A stretch of DNA of 64,000 bases from Benincasa hispida (Eukaryota; Streptophyta; Magnoliopsida; Cucurbitales; Cucurbitaceae), in contig NC_052353.1 in assembly GCF_009727055.1 (NCBI RefSeq), forward strand, positions 48,764,981 through 48,828,980, written 5' to 3'. Below are positions 1 through 10,144 of the stretch, in pieces. How positions within the stretch are numbered: the stretch's first letter is position 1; the number at the start of each line of letters is the position of its first letter. The notes beneath the pieces were generated by a model, which made no database searches, was not told the origin of the DNA, and worked only from the letters and a program-made list of their open reading frames with translations. Position numbers and translations under genes: made by a program.

Positions 1-1408
1 ATATATATATATTAATATAATATATATACACTTATAACACAATTATTTATACATGTTGTATTGATTTTATTTTATTTTATTTCAAATATTTAAGAATAAT
101 TTATTCTCAACAACTCTTAAATGTAGTTTTTTTGCACTTAGAAAGAAAATTTATCTATATAAATTGAAATTGAGTTGTTAATCTTAATTCAATATATAAA
201 ATAATTAAATTAGAATTTTTACATATTTATGTTTTGCTCTCTTTTTAGTAGAACAAAAATTTTTTAAATAAATGACTCGACTAACTCGAAACCAACCCAA
301 CCCAAATATTTCATAGTTGGGTTAGGTTGGGTTCATTTTTTAATAAGAGTTATATGAGTTGAAGAAATTTACAAATCTAACAGAAAGAGAATTACAATCT
401 AACAATTGGATTAAGTAAAAAAAAATCCTTCAACCGCAAACCAGTACCAACCCATAAACATCCCTAAGCTCAATTTTTGTTTTATTATTATATTGTACGT
501 TCAGAAGAAAAAAAACATTTATATATGATATAAACTTATAAAGGACACATCATAATACTCTACCCTAATTATCGCAATCTATGACAATTTCAACATCCTT
601 TCTCCAAATCGATTCTAAAATTTTATTTTCATCTCTCTCATATATATTTTAAAATTAATAATAAATTCGGATTGGTTTGGATTATATTAGGTGAACCATG
701 AATCAACCCAATCTATAAAATTTTTGTTTATTTGAACCAAACCCAATCCAAATCACAGATTGGATTGATGATTTTTTTGGATTATGGGTTTTTTGAACAT
801 CCATAAATGGACTCATTAATTACATTATTTTATGGAATAAGTATCCGAAATGATTTGATGGCATAGAAGAATAAGATAATACATATAAAAATAACTTAAT
901 TTTATTCGTCCTTCTAGTCTACTTTTTATCTCACTTTCTTTTTTCTAGTATTTTTGTAAAAAAAAAATTATTTAATTTCTTTTTCACCTACACACAATTT
1001 AATATGTGGAATATAAATAACACTTCTTTTTAATTATACGTGTATCTCACTCATTAGTGAAACAATGTATCAGTTCAATATATAACCATCTCTAACTAAA
1101 TCGTCGCAACTCATTGATATCGATCATATCTAGTAGGCTCAATAGATAACTTTGAAGCATTGTTTTTCAACGATATCAATTGCACCTATTAGACTCAACA
1201 AACATCTACACTTGAATAGTTGCATCCCATCTAGAAAGGGTAAAATAGGAATTTACTAAAAAAGTAGGAGCAAAAGATTCTTCTATGTTGCCCCATTGGT
1301 ATGACTTTTATTTAAATTTAAATAGTAGATATGTAACATGTAATTTAAAAGTAATGAAAGAGATGATGATTAAAGTTATATATACAATTTATTTAGCAAA
1401 TGAAAATC
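1..1408. other. AT-rich intergenic spacer
   Basis: The stretch is strongly AT-rich and starts inside a short (AT)n run. Stops are dense in all frames, and I see no gene, no protein-family similarity and no clear repeat boundary. Confidence 0.6.
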
Positions 1409-1952
1409 ATAATTGATAGACATCTATTAGTGTCGAAAATATTTTCGATATTTTTTGTTATTTAAAACAATTATCCTATATTTATCCTACTTTAAAATTA
1501 TATTTTAGTATGGTTTTTCCCCTTTTATTTGAGTTAAATATTTATGGTTAATATTTTTACGAAGTAAAAAATGTCACTTAATAAGCTTAAGAGAACTTAA
1601 TACTAGTCTTCTTAGTTGATTTTTTTTTATTGAAAGATATCAAAGAAAAAATAACCGTAGTCAAATCTATTAAATTTCACAATATTTTAGAAGATACAAT
1701 GTAGTTTGATCAAATTAAAAAAAAAAAAATCTCAAGTGTATATATTGTTATTAACGTTATTGATAATTTATTTTTTTAATTAAAACCATTCAAAATTATA
1801 ATTGAAAGTGCCTTTTTTCATCTCATCTCTTTAATTATTTTCAGATTTTATGTCTAATATTTATAAAAATTATACTTGTTCAACCATTTAAATTTCACTC
1901 TATGAAATTATGTTGCTAACATTTTCGACACTAATAGATGTCTATCAATTAT
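1409..1952. mobile_element. MITE-like element with 32-bp perfect terminal inverted repeats
   Basis: Positions 1409-1440 and 1921-1952 are exact reverse complements over 32 bp; the left arm includes GATAGACATCTATTAGTGTC. The 544-bp interior is AT-rich and non-coding, which is what a non-autonomous DNA transposon (MITE) looks like. A short inner palindrome (around 1433-1449) continues the left arm inward. I could not identify a target-site duplication, so the superfamily is unassigned. It could instead be an inverted repeat formed by two adjacent copies of a shorter dispersed repeat. Confidence 0.65.
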
Positions 1953-3181
1953 AAATACTAATGTTTATAGAATTTGGCTAATAATTCAACAATTGTACTT
2001 AAAAAAGATAAAAATTATTATAAGAAATATTGATGAAATAAACTTAATTTTAAAAAACAAAAATAAAAAACCAAATAGTTACTAAAAGAGACCTAATTAT
2101 AGAAAATGTTCTTGACATTTGTGCATCATATTAATAATATTCTTAAACTTTGGGAAAAAAATTGTATTAACAGATGGATCTTTCAAAACGAAGGTGTTTT
2201 TAACCTACTTTTGCGGAAATTTGTCACCTAAATTGTTTCTTAAAGAAATAAATTTCTTTAAGTAAATTACCTTACAAAACTATGTTTTAACTTTTAAGTA
2301 AACCATTTACTGTAACATTAAGATTTGAGGACAATACTTCAACTAAAAAAGAAGTAAAGAACATTTAAAAAGAAAAAAATAGTAAAAAAATTAAGATGTC
2401 AATATACTTTTAAATATTTACTATTTCTAAAAAATATATTCGAATTTGTTTTAATTCAAAAAAAAAAAAACTAGTAAATAAAACCTTTATTATTGCCAAA
2501 AGAGGGCTTTATATACTAATGTGTTCCTACTTTTCTTTTCTCTACTTTTGAATTTTGAAGTAAATCATAAACAAATCTAAAAGTTTAAATTGCTGGGATC
2601 AACTATATTTAATATTTCTTGCTATATTTTTTACATTTTAAAATTTTGTTATACACCAAATTTATGTCCTACAAACACACCTTCACAAACAAAATATAAT
2701 TTGATGTTTTTTTTCAAGATACTTTCATTTTTGTTGTTATTAATATTGTTGTGTTGTGCAATCTTGATTTAAATGAATGTATTGTTTGCTCTATTATTCT
2801 TTAATTAGCAATAGTTTTCTCTAACCAAATCCAAGTACAAGTTTGATTGGACTATCTTAACAAGTACCAAAGTCGAACACAGATACTTTGTGATAATTAA
2901 TTTTTGTTGGTCCTAATGATTTTCACAAAATAAAATTAATCAATATGAATGGAGATTATTTGTACAAATAAAATAAAAAACCATTTAAAAACTATCAAAC
3001 AGAAGAGGAAGGTGAATGAAGAGAGTGATGATGAGAGTGTGAGTGAATGTGTTGAATGTGCATTAAATGAGGAGAAGAAATGCGTTCCTGGTGAGAATGC
3101 AACACAAATATAGATAGTTTTTGTTGATAAGTAAAATTCAATGACTACAGTATTGTTGAGAAGATTTACCAACATTCACCC
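1953..3181. other. AT-rich intergenic spacer
   Basis: AT-rich sequence with homopolymer runs. Short open frames at 2590-2772 (TTG start) and 2936-3175 have biased composition and no recognisable domain. I see nothing functional. Confidence 0.55.
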
Positions 3182-4238
3182 TAGTTTATGTATAAGGATC
3201 CATTCATGTTTTTAACTTAATAAAATAAAGTAACCATTTCTCAGTGTTTATGCCACATTAATCTTATCTCTAAGACATATGCTTAAGTAAAATAGACAAA
3301 ATGTTATCTTTATTTTTAAAACCACTTCTTTCCTTATTTAAAGATTTTCATAACTACTTACTCTCTCAAGAAGTTAAATATTTCTACTTAAATCAATTGA
3401 TCAGATGGATTCAAGCAACGAAATTAAGCACACATTAAACAATATGAACTTTCCCTTATGAACTCATGAGAATGTTGATTTTACTCTTCTCAACCAATTA
3501 TGAATTTAGCAACTCATTATGGAAAAGAATGAACACATGGATGAATGAAAAATGATAGAGATCATGATTTATATCAAGAATAAGTATAATCACAATGTTA
3601 ATATCTTAATACATATTCAAAAGAGAACAAAAGAATAGATATTGAAGAAAGTAAGAATGTCAACCCGCCAGTCACAGCCTCCTGCTTCCTTTGACTTTTA
3701 TGGTTGGCTATTACACTTGTAATGGTGAAATAGATGGTAGGATTCTCCCTCTAATGAAGAAGATGATCGAGCTGTCAGCCAACAATCTTTAAGAAGAGAT
3801 GAAGCTTGAGAGGTTGAAGATGATGGAGGTTTTTAATGGTTGGCCGAAGTGTCGTGGAGGAGGCGAAGAAAAGAGTTTTATGTGTGAGATTTGAGTTATT
3901 TATAAGCATCACTTGGTTGTGCTTCAGCTCTATTTCTAATGATTATCTGACTCAATTTGCATTTAATTTCATGCTTGCTACGCCGTATTCCATATGTCAC
4001 GAGTTCATTGGCTTTGTCGCATCTCTTTCAAATCAGCTCCCAACTTGCACTTTGATTGACATATTACCGCCAATGCATCTATAATCTTCTTGCTTCATTA
4101 TTCTTTTCAACACACGGTTCTAGTTTCAACACATGGTTAAGTTGGTCTAATCTTTTTATGTTTTCAACAGCTGCAACATCAACTTCCTTTGCCAATTTCT
4201 GATTCTTTTTTTTTTTTTTTCAAATCCTACATTTACAG
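3182..4238. repeat. Dispersed 1.05-kb duplicated segment, copy 1
   Basis: This segment is repeated in the same orientation at 33980-35024 with scattered substitutions and small indels. On the minus strand it carries a TATA-like element (ATTTATAAG on the plus strand near 3898-3906) conserved in the other copy, so it could be an LTR or a captured promoter and 5' UTR read on the minus strand. An 82-codon open frame (3836-4084) is shared by both copies but is cut short by a stop in the second. It shows no recognisable family, so I do not call it a gene. The right edge abuts copia pol directly. Confidence 0.7.
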
Positions 4239-5780
4239 GGAGCTTGTGGATCAATCAAGTCTGGGAGCTTGTGGATCTGCTGATGGGGTAAGACCTATAG
4301 GGTGTACTTCAATCAAGTCTGAGAGCTTGTGGATCTACCTGATGGGGTAAGACCTATAGGGTGTAAATGGATCCATAAGCGAAAGTGAGGTGTAGATGGA
4401 AATGTGCAAACCTTTAAGGCTAGACTCGTGGCAAAGGGTTATACCTAGGTCGAGGGAGTATACTATGAGGAAATGCTCTCACCTGCTGTCATGCTAAAGT
4501 CTATCAGAATACTTCTATCCATAACCACATTTTTATGATGATGAGATATGACAAATGGACGTCAAGACTACCTTTCTTAATGATAATCTTGAGGAGATCA
4601 TCTACATGGCTCAATCAGAGCAAGAGCAAAGAGTTTACAAGCTTAATAGGTCCATTTATGGGTTGAAACAAGCGTCTCGATCATTGAACATTTGATTTGA
4701 CATTGCGGTCAATTCGTTTGACTTTGATCTGAACATTGATGAGCCTTATGTTTACAAGAAGATCATCAACAGCTTAGTAGCTTTCCTGGAATTATATATG
4801 GATGATATCCTAATCATTAGGAATGATGTAGGGTTTCTGATTGACATTAAGAAATGGCTAGCTGCCCAGTTCCAAATGAAATATTTGAGTGACGCACAGT
4901 ATGTTCTTGGGATCGAGATCATTCGGGATCATAAGAACAAGAGGTCAGCCTTGTCTCAGGCATCGTACATCGGTCAAATGTTGATCAGGTACAGGATCAG
5001 GATTGCAAGAGGGGTTTATTACCTTTCAGGCATGGAATCGTTTTTTCTAAGGATCAATGTCCTAAGACAACTCAAGAAGTTAAAGAGATGAGACGAATTC
5101 CCTATGCTTCAGCTGTTGGAAGCTTAGTGTACGCAATGTTGTGTACCAGACCTGATATTTTCTATGCAGTAGGGATTGTTAGTCGTTATCAGTTCAATCT
5201 AGTATTAGATCACTGGACAACGGTCAAAACAATCCTCAAGTATCTTCAGAGAATGAGGAACTACATGTTCGTGTATGGAAATAAGGATCTAGTCCTTATA
5301 GGATACACAGACTCTGACTTTCAGACCGATAGAGATTCTCGTAAGTCGACAATGGGACCAGTGTTCACTTTGAATGGAGGGACTATAGTATGGCGAAGCA
5401 TCAAGCAAGGATGCATCACGAACTCCACTATGGAAGTCGAATATGTAGCCACTTGTGAAGCAGCTAAGAAGGTTGTTTGGCTGAGGAAATTTCTTACAGA
5501 TTTGGAAGTTGTTCCAAATATGAATTTGCTAACCGCTCTTTATTGTGATAATAGCGGGACTATGGAAAATTCAAAGGAACCTCGGAGTCATTGTCAAGGC
5601 AAGCATATAGAATGGAAATACCACTTTATTAAAGAGATTGTGTATCGCGGTGATGTGATAGTCATGAAGATCGCGACGAAGCGCAACGTTGCTGATCCAT
5701 TTACAAAGGCTCTCACGGCTAAAGTGTTCGAGATTCACCTAGAGAGTCTGGGTCTGCGAGACATGCGGCATCTTGTCTAG
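4239..5780 (+). pseudogene. Copia family 1 pol remnant: RT C-terminal part and RNase H
   Basis: The region encodes a degraded Ty1/copia polyprotein in several frames. Around 4340-4530 it has the RT motif GCKWI followed by KARLVAKGYT, with stops. The RT active-site region is at 4795 (YMDDILI, with the usual YVDD changed to YMDD). It continues to 5091 in one frame and resumes in another at 5088-5780 with the RNase H domain: CTRPDI, YTDSDFQ, DRDSRKST, TMEVEY, YCDNSG and NVADPFTKAL. A roughly 75-bp tandem duplication (about 4243-4340) disrupts the start. It matches the 536-residue frame at 50842-52452 along most of its length. The frame ends immediately before a polypurine tract and LTR, as expected for the 3' end of a copia element. 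Frameshifts and stops rule out a functional enzyme. Confidence 0.9.
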
Positions 5781-5888
5781 GAAAAGTGGGAGATGATACT
5801 AGAGTATACTCTAGTTTATTGTTTATTGTACATGTATTTATCTTGTATTGTACATTCCTCTCCCGAGGCATTAGGACAAGTGGAAGAT
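5781..5888 (+). other. Copia family 1 3' untranslated region and polypurine tract
   Basis: A purine-rich stretch (GGAAAAGTGGGAGATGAT, from 5780) follows the pol stop, and a second (GGACAAGTGGAAGATTG) lies just before the LTR start at 5889. The same arrangement occurs in reverse at 50740-50841. It would prime plus-strand DNA synthesis. Confidence 0.65.
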
Positions 5889-6676
5889 TGGTGAGATTGG
5901 TGTCCTAATTCTCCCAGAGTCTCGTAGTTTGTAAACTGCATACATTTTTATGAATAAAATCAGAATTATTTTATTTGGCATTTACTCATATCCAATAAAC
6001 AAAGCCCCATGGTTATTGTATGTAAACTTAAGTATGTCTATGAGATATACAGGTGAATCATGCCTTAAATGATAACCTAAAAAAGTCTGTAATATAAGGA
6101 TAAAGGAGGGATACCTGATCCTTGTGACACTATGAATACGATCCGCTTTATAGAGGTTTGCAAGTGTTGTGAACTACTACAAGATGGTAGACCATGACCA
6201 TTCATATGGAGACATGTGAGTGGGGGTGTCCTATACAAAGAGTTTGTATGAGACTGAACCACGAGATGATTCGTCTCTATATATAACGTCGTTGATACTT
6301 GAGACTTACATCTCACCTAAACGACCATAGGTGACATGACCTCAATCCTGAGTGTTTTGGGAACTCCTGCCTTTAAGGGCCTTTGATTAGTATGGATGAG
6401 AGTGGCTAGATTGCCAACTCAACATGCCTACTTTTTGGGGGATTTGTCTGATTTGGGAGCTGGGAACTCAGTTACATAAGATGGAATTCACTCCTTCCTC
6501 GAAGTAGAGGTAAGTAGATAGATTTCTCTCTTAAGGCTAATTCCGGGTCTTGAACATAGTGGCCACACCTTCTCTTTGGAAGAGAGGACTCAGTCATAGT
6601 AGGACTATGACCTATGTTCATTATAGGGATTAGTGGTACTTAATGAGTTAGATGTAACTACAGGGGCATAGCGGTT
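5889..6676 (+). mobile_element. Copia family 1 LTR, truncated (3' LTR of the upstream pol)
   Basis: It begins TGGTGAGATTGGTGTCC, a variant of the family start TGTTGGGATTGGTGTC, right after the polypurine tract. It aligns with the first ~790 bp of the complete LTR at 6680-8935, then stops just before a second LTR starts. Confidence 0.8.
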
Positions 6677-6679
6677 GAT

Positions 6680-8935
6680 TGTTGGGATTGGTGTCTTAAT
6701 TTTCCAAGAGTCTCGTTGTTTCTAAAGATACACATTGTTCAATGAATAAAATAAGTGTTATTTAATTCTGGCATTTATTCATATCTAATAAACAAAGCTC
6801 CTTGATTATCTTATGTGAACTTAAGTATGTATATGTGATATACAAGTGGATCATGCCTTAAGTGATAACCTAAATCGGTCTGTAGTATAAGGATTAAGGT
6901 GGAATACTTGATCATGGTGACACTACGGATACGGCCTACTTTGTAGAGGTTTGTAAGTGTTGTAAACTACTACAGATGGTTGATCTTGACCATTCGTGTG
7001 GAGATGTGAAGCGGGGGTGTCCTATACAAAGGGTTTGTATAAGACCTGGACCACGAGATGACTAGACTCTACTTAATACGCGTTATACTAAGAGATTAAT
7101 CTCACCTAAACGATCCAAAATGGGTGACCAGTGACCTCAATCCTGAAGTGTTTTTGGGAACTCCTGCTTGTAAGGAGCCGTACTTTGATTAGTATGGTGG
7201 TGAGAGTGGCTAGATTGCCAGAAATCAACAGGCTACTTTTGGGGGACTTGGTCTGATTTGGGAGCTGGGAACAAGGTTCAGCATTAATGGAATTTCACTC
7301 CTTCGCGAAGTAGGATAAGTTAGATATGATCTTCCTGTTAGGGCTGAATTCCAAGACGGGCTTGAACATATGGTCAGAACCTTCTCTTTGGAAGAGAGGA
7401 CTCAGTCATGTAGGACGTATGATTATGTTCATTAGAGGATCTAGTGGTACTTAGAGAGAGTAGATGTAACTATAGGAGCAGTACGGTTATAGCAGCTGTA
7501 CTTACGAGCGATCTGTGATAGGGTTAGTCGCACTAGTTGATTGGTATAGATGGACACATTAATATATCTGTAGTGAGGAAGTTCAGCTGTCGGTCTTTAG
7601 TGAATGCCTGGGGTTAACGATGGTGATCAGTGGACTAAAGAGTTTAGTCAGTTATTCACGTACCGTTTGAGAATTCGGATTCGGTCATGTGGTCCCCTTG
7701 GTGCTTGGATTCATGTTGTAAGGATCAAGTTCTTGTGTGATTTGAAATGTGCAAATTGATAAAGATGGTATTTTGATGTATTATGATGTATTAATCGGTA
7801 TGATCGTTTGAGATACATCTAGTGGGATTAATGAAAATGAGATTTACATTAAGTACAATGGAATTAGAAAAAAAGAACTATGGTTTATATGTTTTTCATG
7901 AGATGAAATAATTAAAACTAAGGCTAATATATATATATGATATATTTATATTGATAAGTGATTATCATTTATATTTATAATAATATTAATTATTAGATAA
8001 TTAATATTTTTTCTTTGAAATAACCAAATGTAGTGGGTGGTTATTGATCATGGTAACCGTGAGTTTAAAAGGAAACCAGTTTCCTATTTTGAAAAAGAAG
8101 TTTTTCACAAAAGTTTGAAAAAATTTGAGTTTTCTCTCTGGTGAAAAGAAACTCATGGAAGTCGTCAAGTAAATACAGATTTACTAAACGACGGCTGGGC
8201 TAGGTAAACGATCATCCAGGTGGTAGCTAAATGATCGTGCAGTTTTTACTAAACGATCGCTGGCCCAAGGTAAACGATCGTATAGATTCGACCGAGCTAG
8301 ACGATAGAGCTAAACGATCACATAGATTTTGCAAGACAATCGCATAGTTGTATTTAAACAATTGGGCATGGACCTATACGATAGGTCTCTGACTTCTCCA
8401 CTTTCCCAGTCGTGTACACGATCTGTTTTTCCTCCGTTCATTTGCCTCACACCAAGTCCGAACAACGCCCACCCTCTTGATTTTTGCACCAAGAATACCA
8501 AGGTCGCCTTGTTGGTGGTGTCAGACTTAACTCGACACTGTCGAGGTTTTCTGGAGGTCGTTCGTGGTTCTTTTTAGGAGTCCGTTCGTGGTGTTGTAGA
8601 GGAATTCGTGTTGCGGAGGAGATCGTGACCGAGGAGATCGTTGAAGACGAGCACGAAGTGGTTGTGCTGTGTTCGTGCAGTGTTGCGGTCATGTTGATTG
8701 AGTGTTTGTGGTCGCTGTTATTCGAGCGATCGTGCATCGGAGCGTGGAGACACTTCTGCTTTTGTTAGTATAGTTTTTCCCTCTGTACATTTGATGTTCA
8801 TGCTGTAATTTCTCTGTATTATTTTCATAACCACTTGTATGGAAGTCGACTGTAAATATATGTTGATTCATTATTGTAATTTGGAATAGTCTTGTTTCTG
8901 CTGCTCATGGAAATCTCAAGTGTCGATTTCCTTCA
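6680..8935 (+). mobile_element. Copia family 1 LTR, full length (5' LTR)
   Basis: This 2256-bp LTR starts TGTTGGGATTGGTGTC and ends CGATTTCCTTCA, so it has TG...CA termini. A tRNA primer site follows one base later, so it is a 5' LTR. Related full or partial copies are at 5889-6676, 12358-12781, 26040-29304, 29305-30583, 46543-50739 (minus) and 56689-57505 (minus). The distal part holds a cluster of CGATCG palindromes. Minus- and plus-strand open frames at 8310-8871 fall in LTR sequence and are not genes. Confidence 0.85.
8160..8345. repeat. CGATCG-palindrome cluster in the family-1 LTR
   Basis: There are repeated half-sites of the form CTAAACGATC / GATCGTGTAG spaced roughly 20-40 bp apart, for example TAAACGATCGTATAG near 8270. 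The motif is an approximately 16-bp palindrome whose arms vary. Function is unknown. Confidence 0.75.
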
Positions 8936-8937
8936 AT

Positions 8938-8950
8938 TGGTATCAGAGCC
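8938..8950 (+). promoter_or_regulatory. Primer-binding site, initiator Met-tRNA type
   Basis: TGGTATCAGAGCC starts two bases after the LTR end. This is the standard plant copia PBS, complementary to the 3' end of initiator tRNA-Met, where minus-strand DNA synthesis begins. Confidence 0.92.
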
Positions 8951-9239
8951 AGATTCTCTGATATTCCAAATTACAGATCTGAATCGAACGATTTTTATTG
9001 TCGCAGTGGGTTTTTGCATTTGTAGTTAACCATTTTCTGCATTTGTGGATGAATTTGATGAATATTTTGGGTTTATATTGCCTTTTTGTTAAAGCTTTCG
9101 GTATTACAAAGTGTTAATTGTAAAGGCCCCTGCGTTTTTGGGCAAAATTAACTTTGCAATCGAGTCTGTAATTCAAAAAGTTCGAGTTCGTCGAGCCGTT
9201 CGTGATGAAGCTTCGGTGCATGACGATGCAGTTCTCAAC

Positions 9240-9880
9240 GAAGAAAAAGATCAAGTGTTGATCGGATCGTGTAGCCTTAGGTAAACGATCGTTGGGATTT
9301 CACTAATTGATCACTTAGATTTTTCGTTCTAGACAATCGTGTAGTATTTTCTAATCGATCGTTTAGCTAATGCTAAGCGATTGGGTAAATCGTTTACCAT
9401 ATCGTGTAGCGTTGGTTTCACGATCGTGTAGGCGCTGGAGGTAGGCGGTCATAGTGGGAGCATGCGATGCTCATCGTTTAGTAGAAGGCGCGTGCTAGAT
9501 GATCACGTAGTTAGCAAGCTTCATCATTTAGTTACTACTTATGCGATCGCGCGTATGTGATACGGAGACACTGGCTATGCGATCGCTTAGGCGATGGTGC
9601 TTCGCGGCATCGTAGTCGCTTAGACGATCGCGGAAGGCGGGCATCGTGCAGAGCGTGCTAAGGGATCTTGTACTTCAGGCTTCATCGCTTAGTAAAGGTA
9701 CACGATCGTGCAGTAATAACTAAACGGTCGTTTGGATTTTTCGTGCAGTAATAGCATGTATAATACATGCTAAACGATCGTTTAACTCTAGGAACGCTGG
9801 TAAGCGATAGAGCAAAGAGTTTGTTTTATCGTGTAGACGATCGCGGGGTGCTTAGTACACGATAGTTGGAGAAGCGATGC
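9240..9880. repeat. CGATCG-palindrome cluster in the family-1 leader
   Basis: This is a dense run of CGATCG-centred sites, including AAACGATCGTT (9287), ATCGATCGTTTAG (9354), CACGATCGTG (9421), GCGATCGCTTAG (9581) and TAAACGATCGTTTA (9772). It is outside the LTR, downstream of the PBS. The homologous cluster in the minus-strand copy is at 55975-56510. Confidence 0.8.
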
Positions 9881-9901
9881 TTTGTCGAGCGGTTCAAGAC
9901 C

Positions 9902-9921
9902 CGGTTCGCCTATTTGAACCG
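9902..9921 (+). other. Conserved leader stem-loop
   Basis: CGGTTC and GAACCG form a 6-bp stem around an 8-nt loop. The same stem occurs at 55895-55914 (minus-strand leader, family 1) and 63589-63606 (family 2), with different loop sequences. A role in RNA packaging or dimerisation is possible but only inferred from its position. Confidence 0.5.
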
Positions 9922-10144
9922 AAGACTCCTTGTCTTTGTTATAGTTAGCTTTCCTTTTTGAATTTTAAGGAAATTTTACCCGATTCATCATCTTTTATTG
10001 CTTATACATGTGATGTATGGTTCTTATATGCCAAAGTGTTTGTCATATAGTTAAAAACCCACCTTAGGTTGTGCAATTTTTCATGCATCATGTATATAAT
10101 TGTTATAATCGAGCATGAAGAAATTACTTGAAAGCATGCAAATG

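Noticed and set aside
2590..3175. Small open frames of 60 and 79 codons in the left spacer
   Set aside because: One has a TTG start, both have AT-biased composition, and neither has a recognisable domain, splice context or conserved copy.
3836..4084. Protein-coding gene in the duplicated segment
   Set aside because: The second copy has a premature stop and a different start, and there is no known family; conservation reflects the duplication.
8310..8871. Cluster of plus- and minus-strand frames
   Set aside because: All lie inside the family-1 LTR, and their frames are not kept in the other LTR copies.
9240..9880. CRISPR array
   Set aside because: The repeats are short, variable palindromes without constant repeat and unique spacer structure, in a plant retrotransposon; no cas genes.
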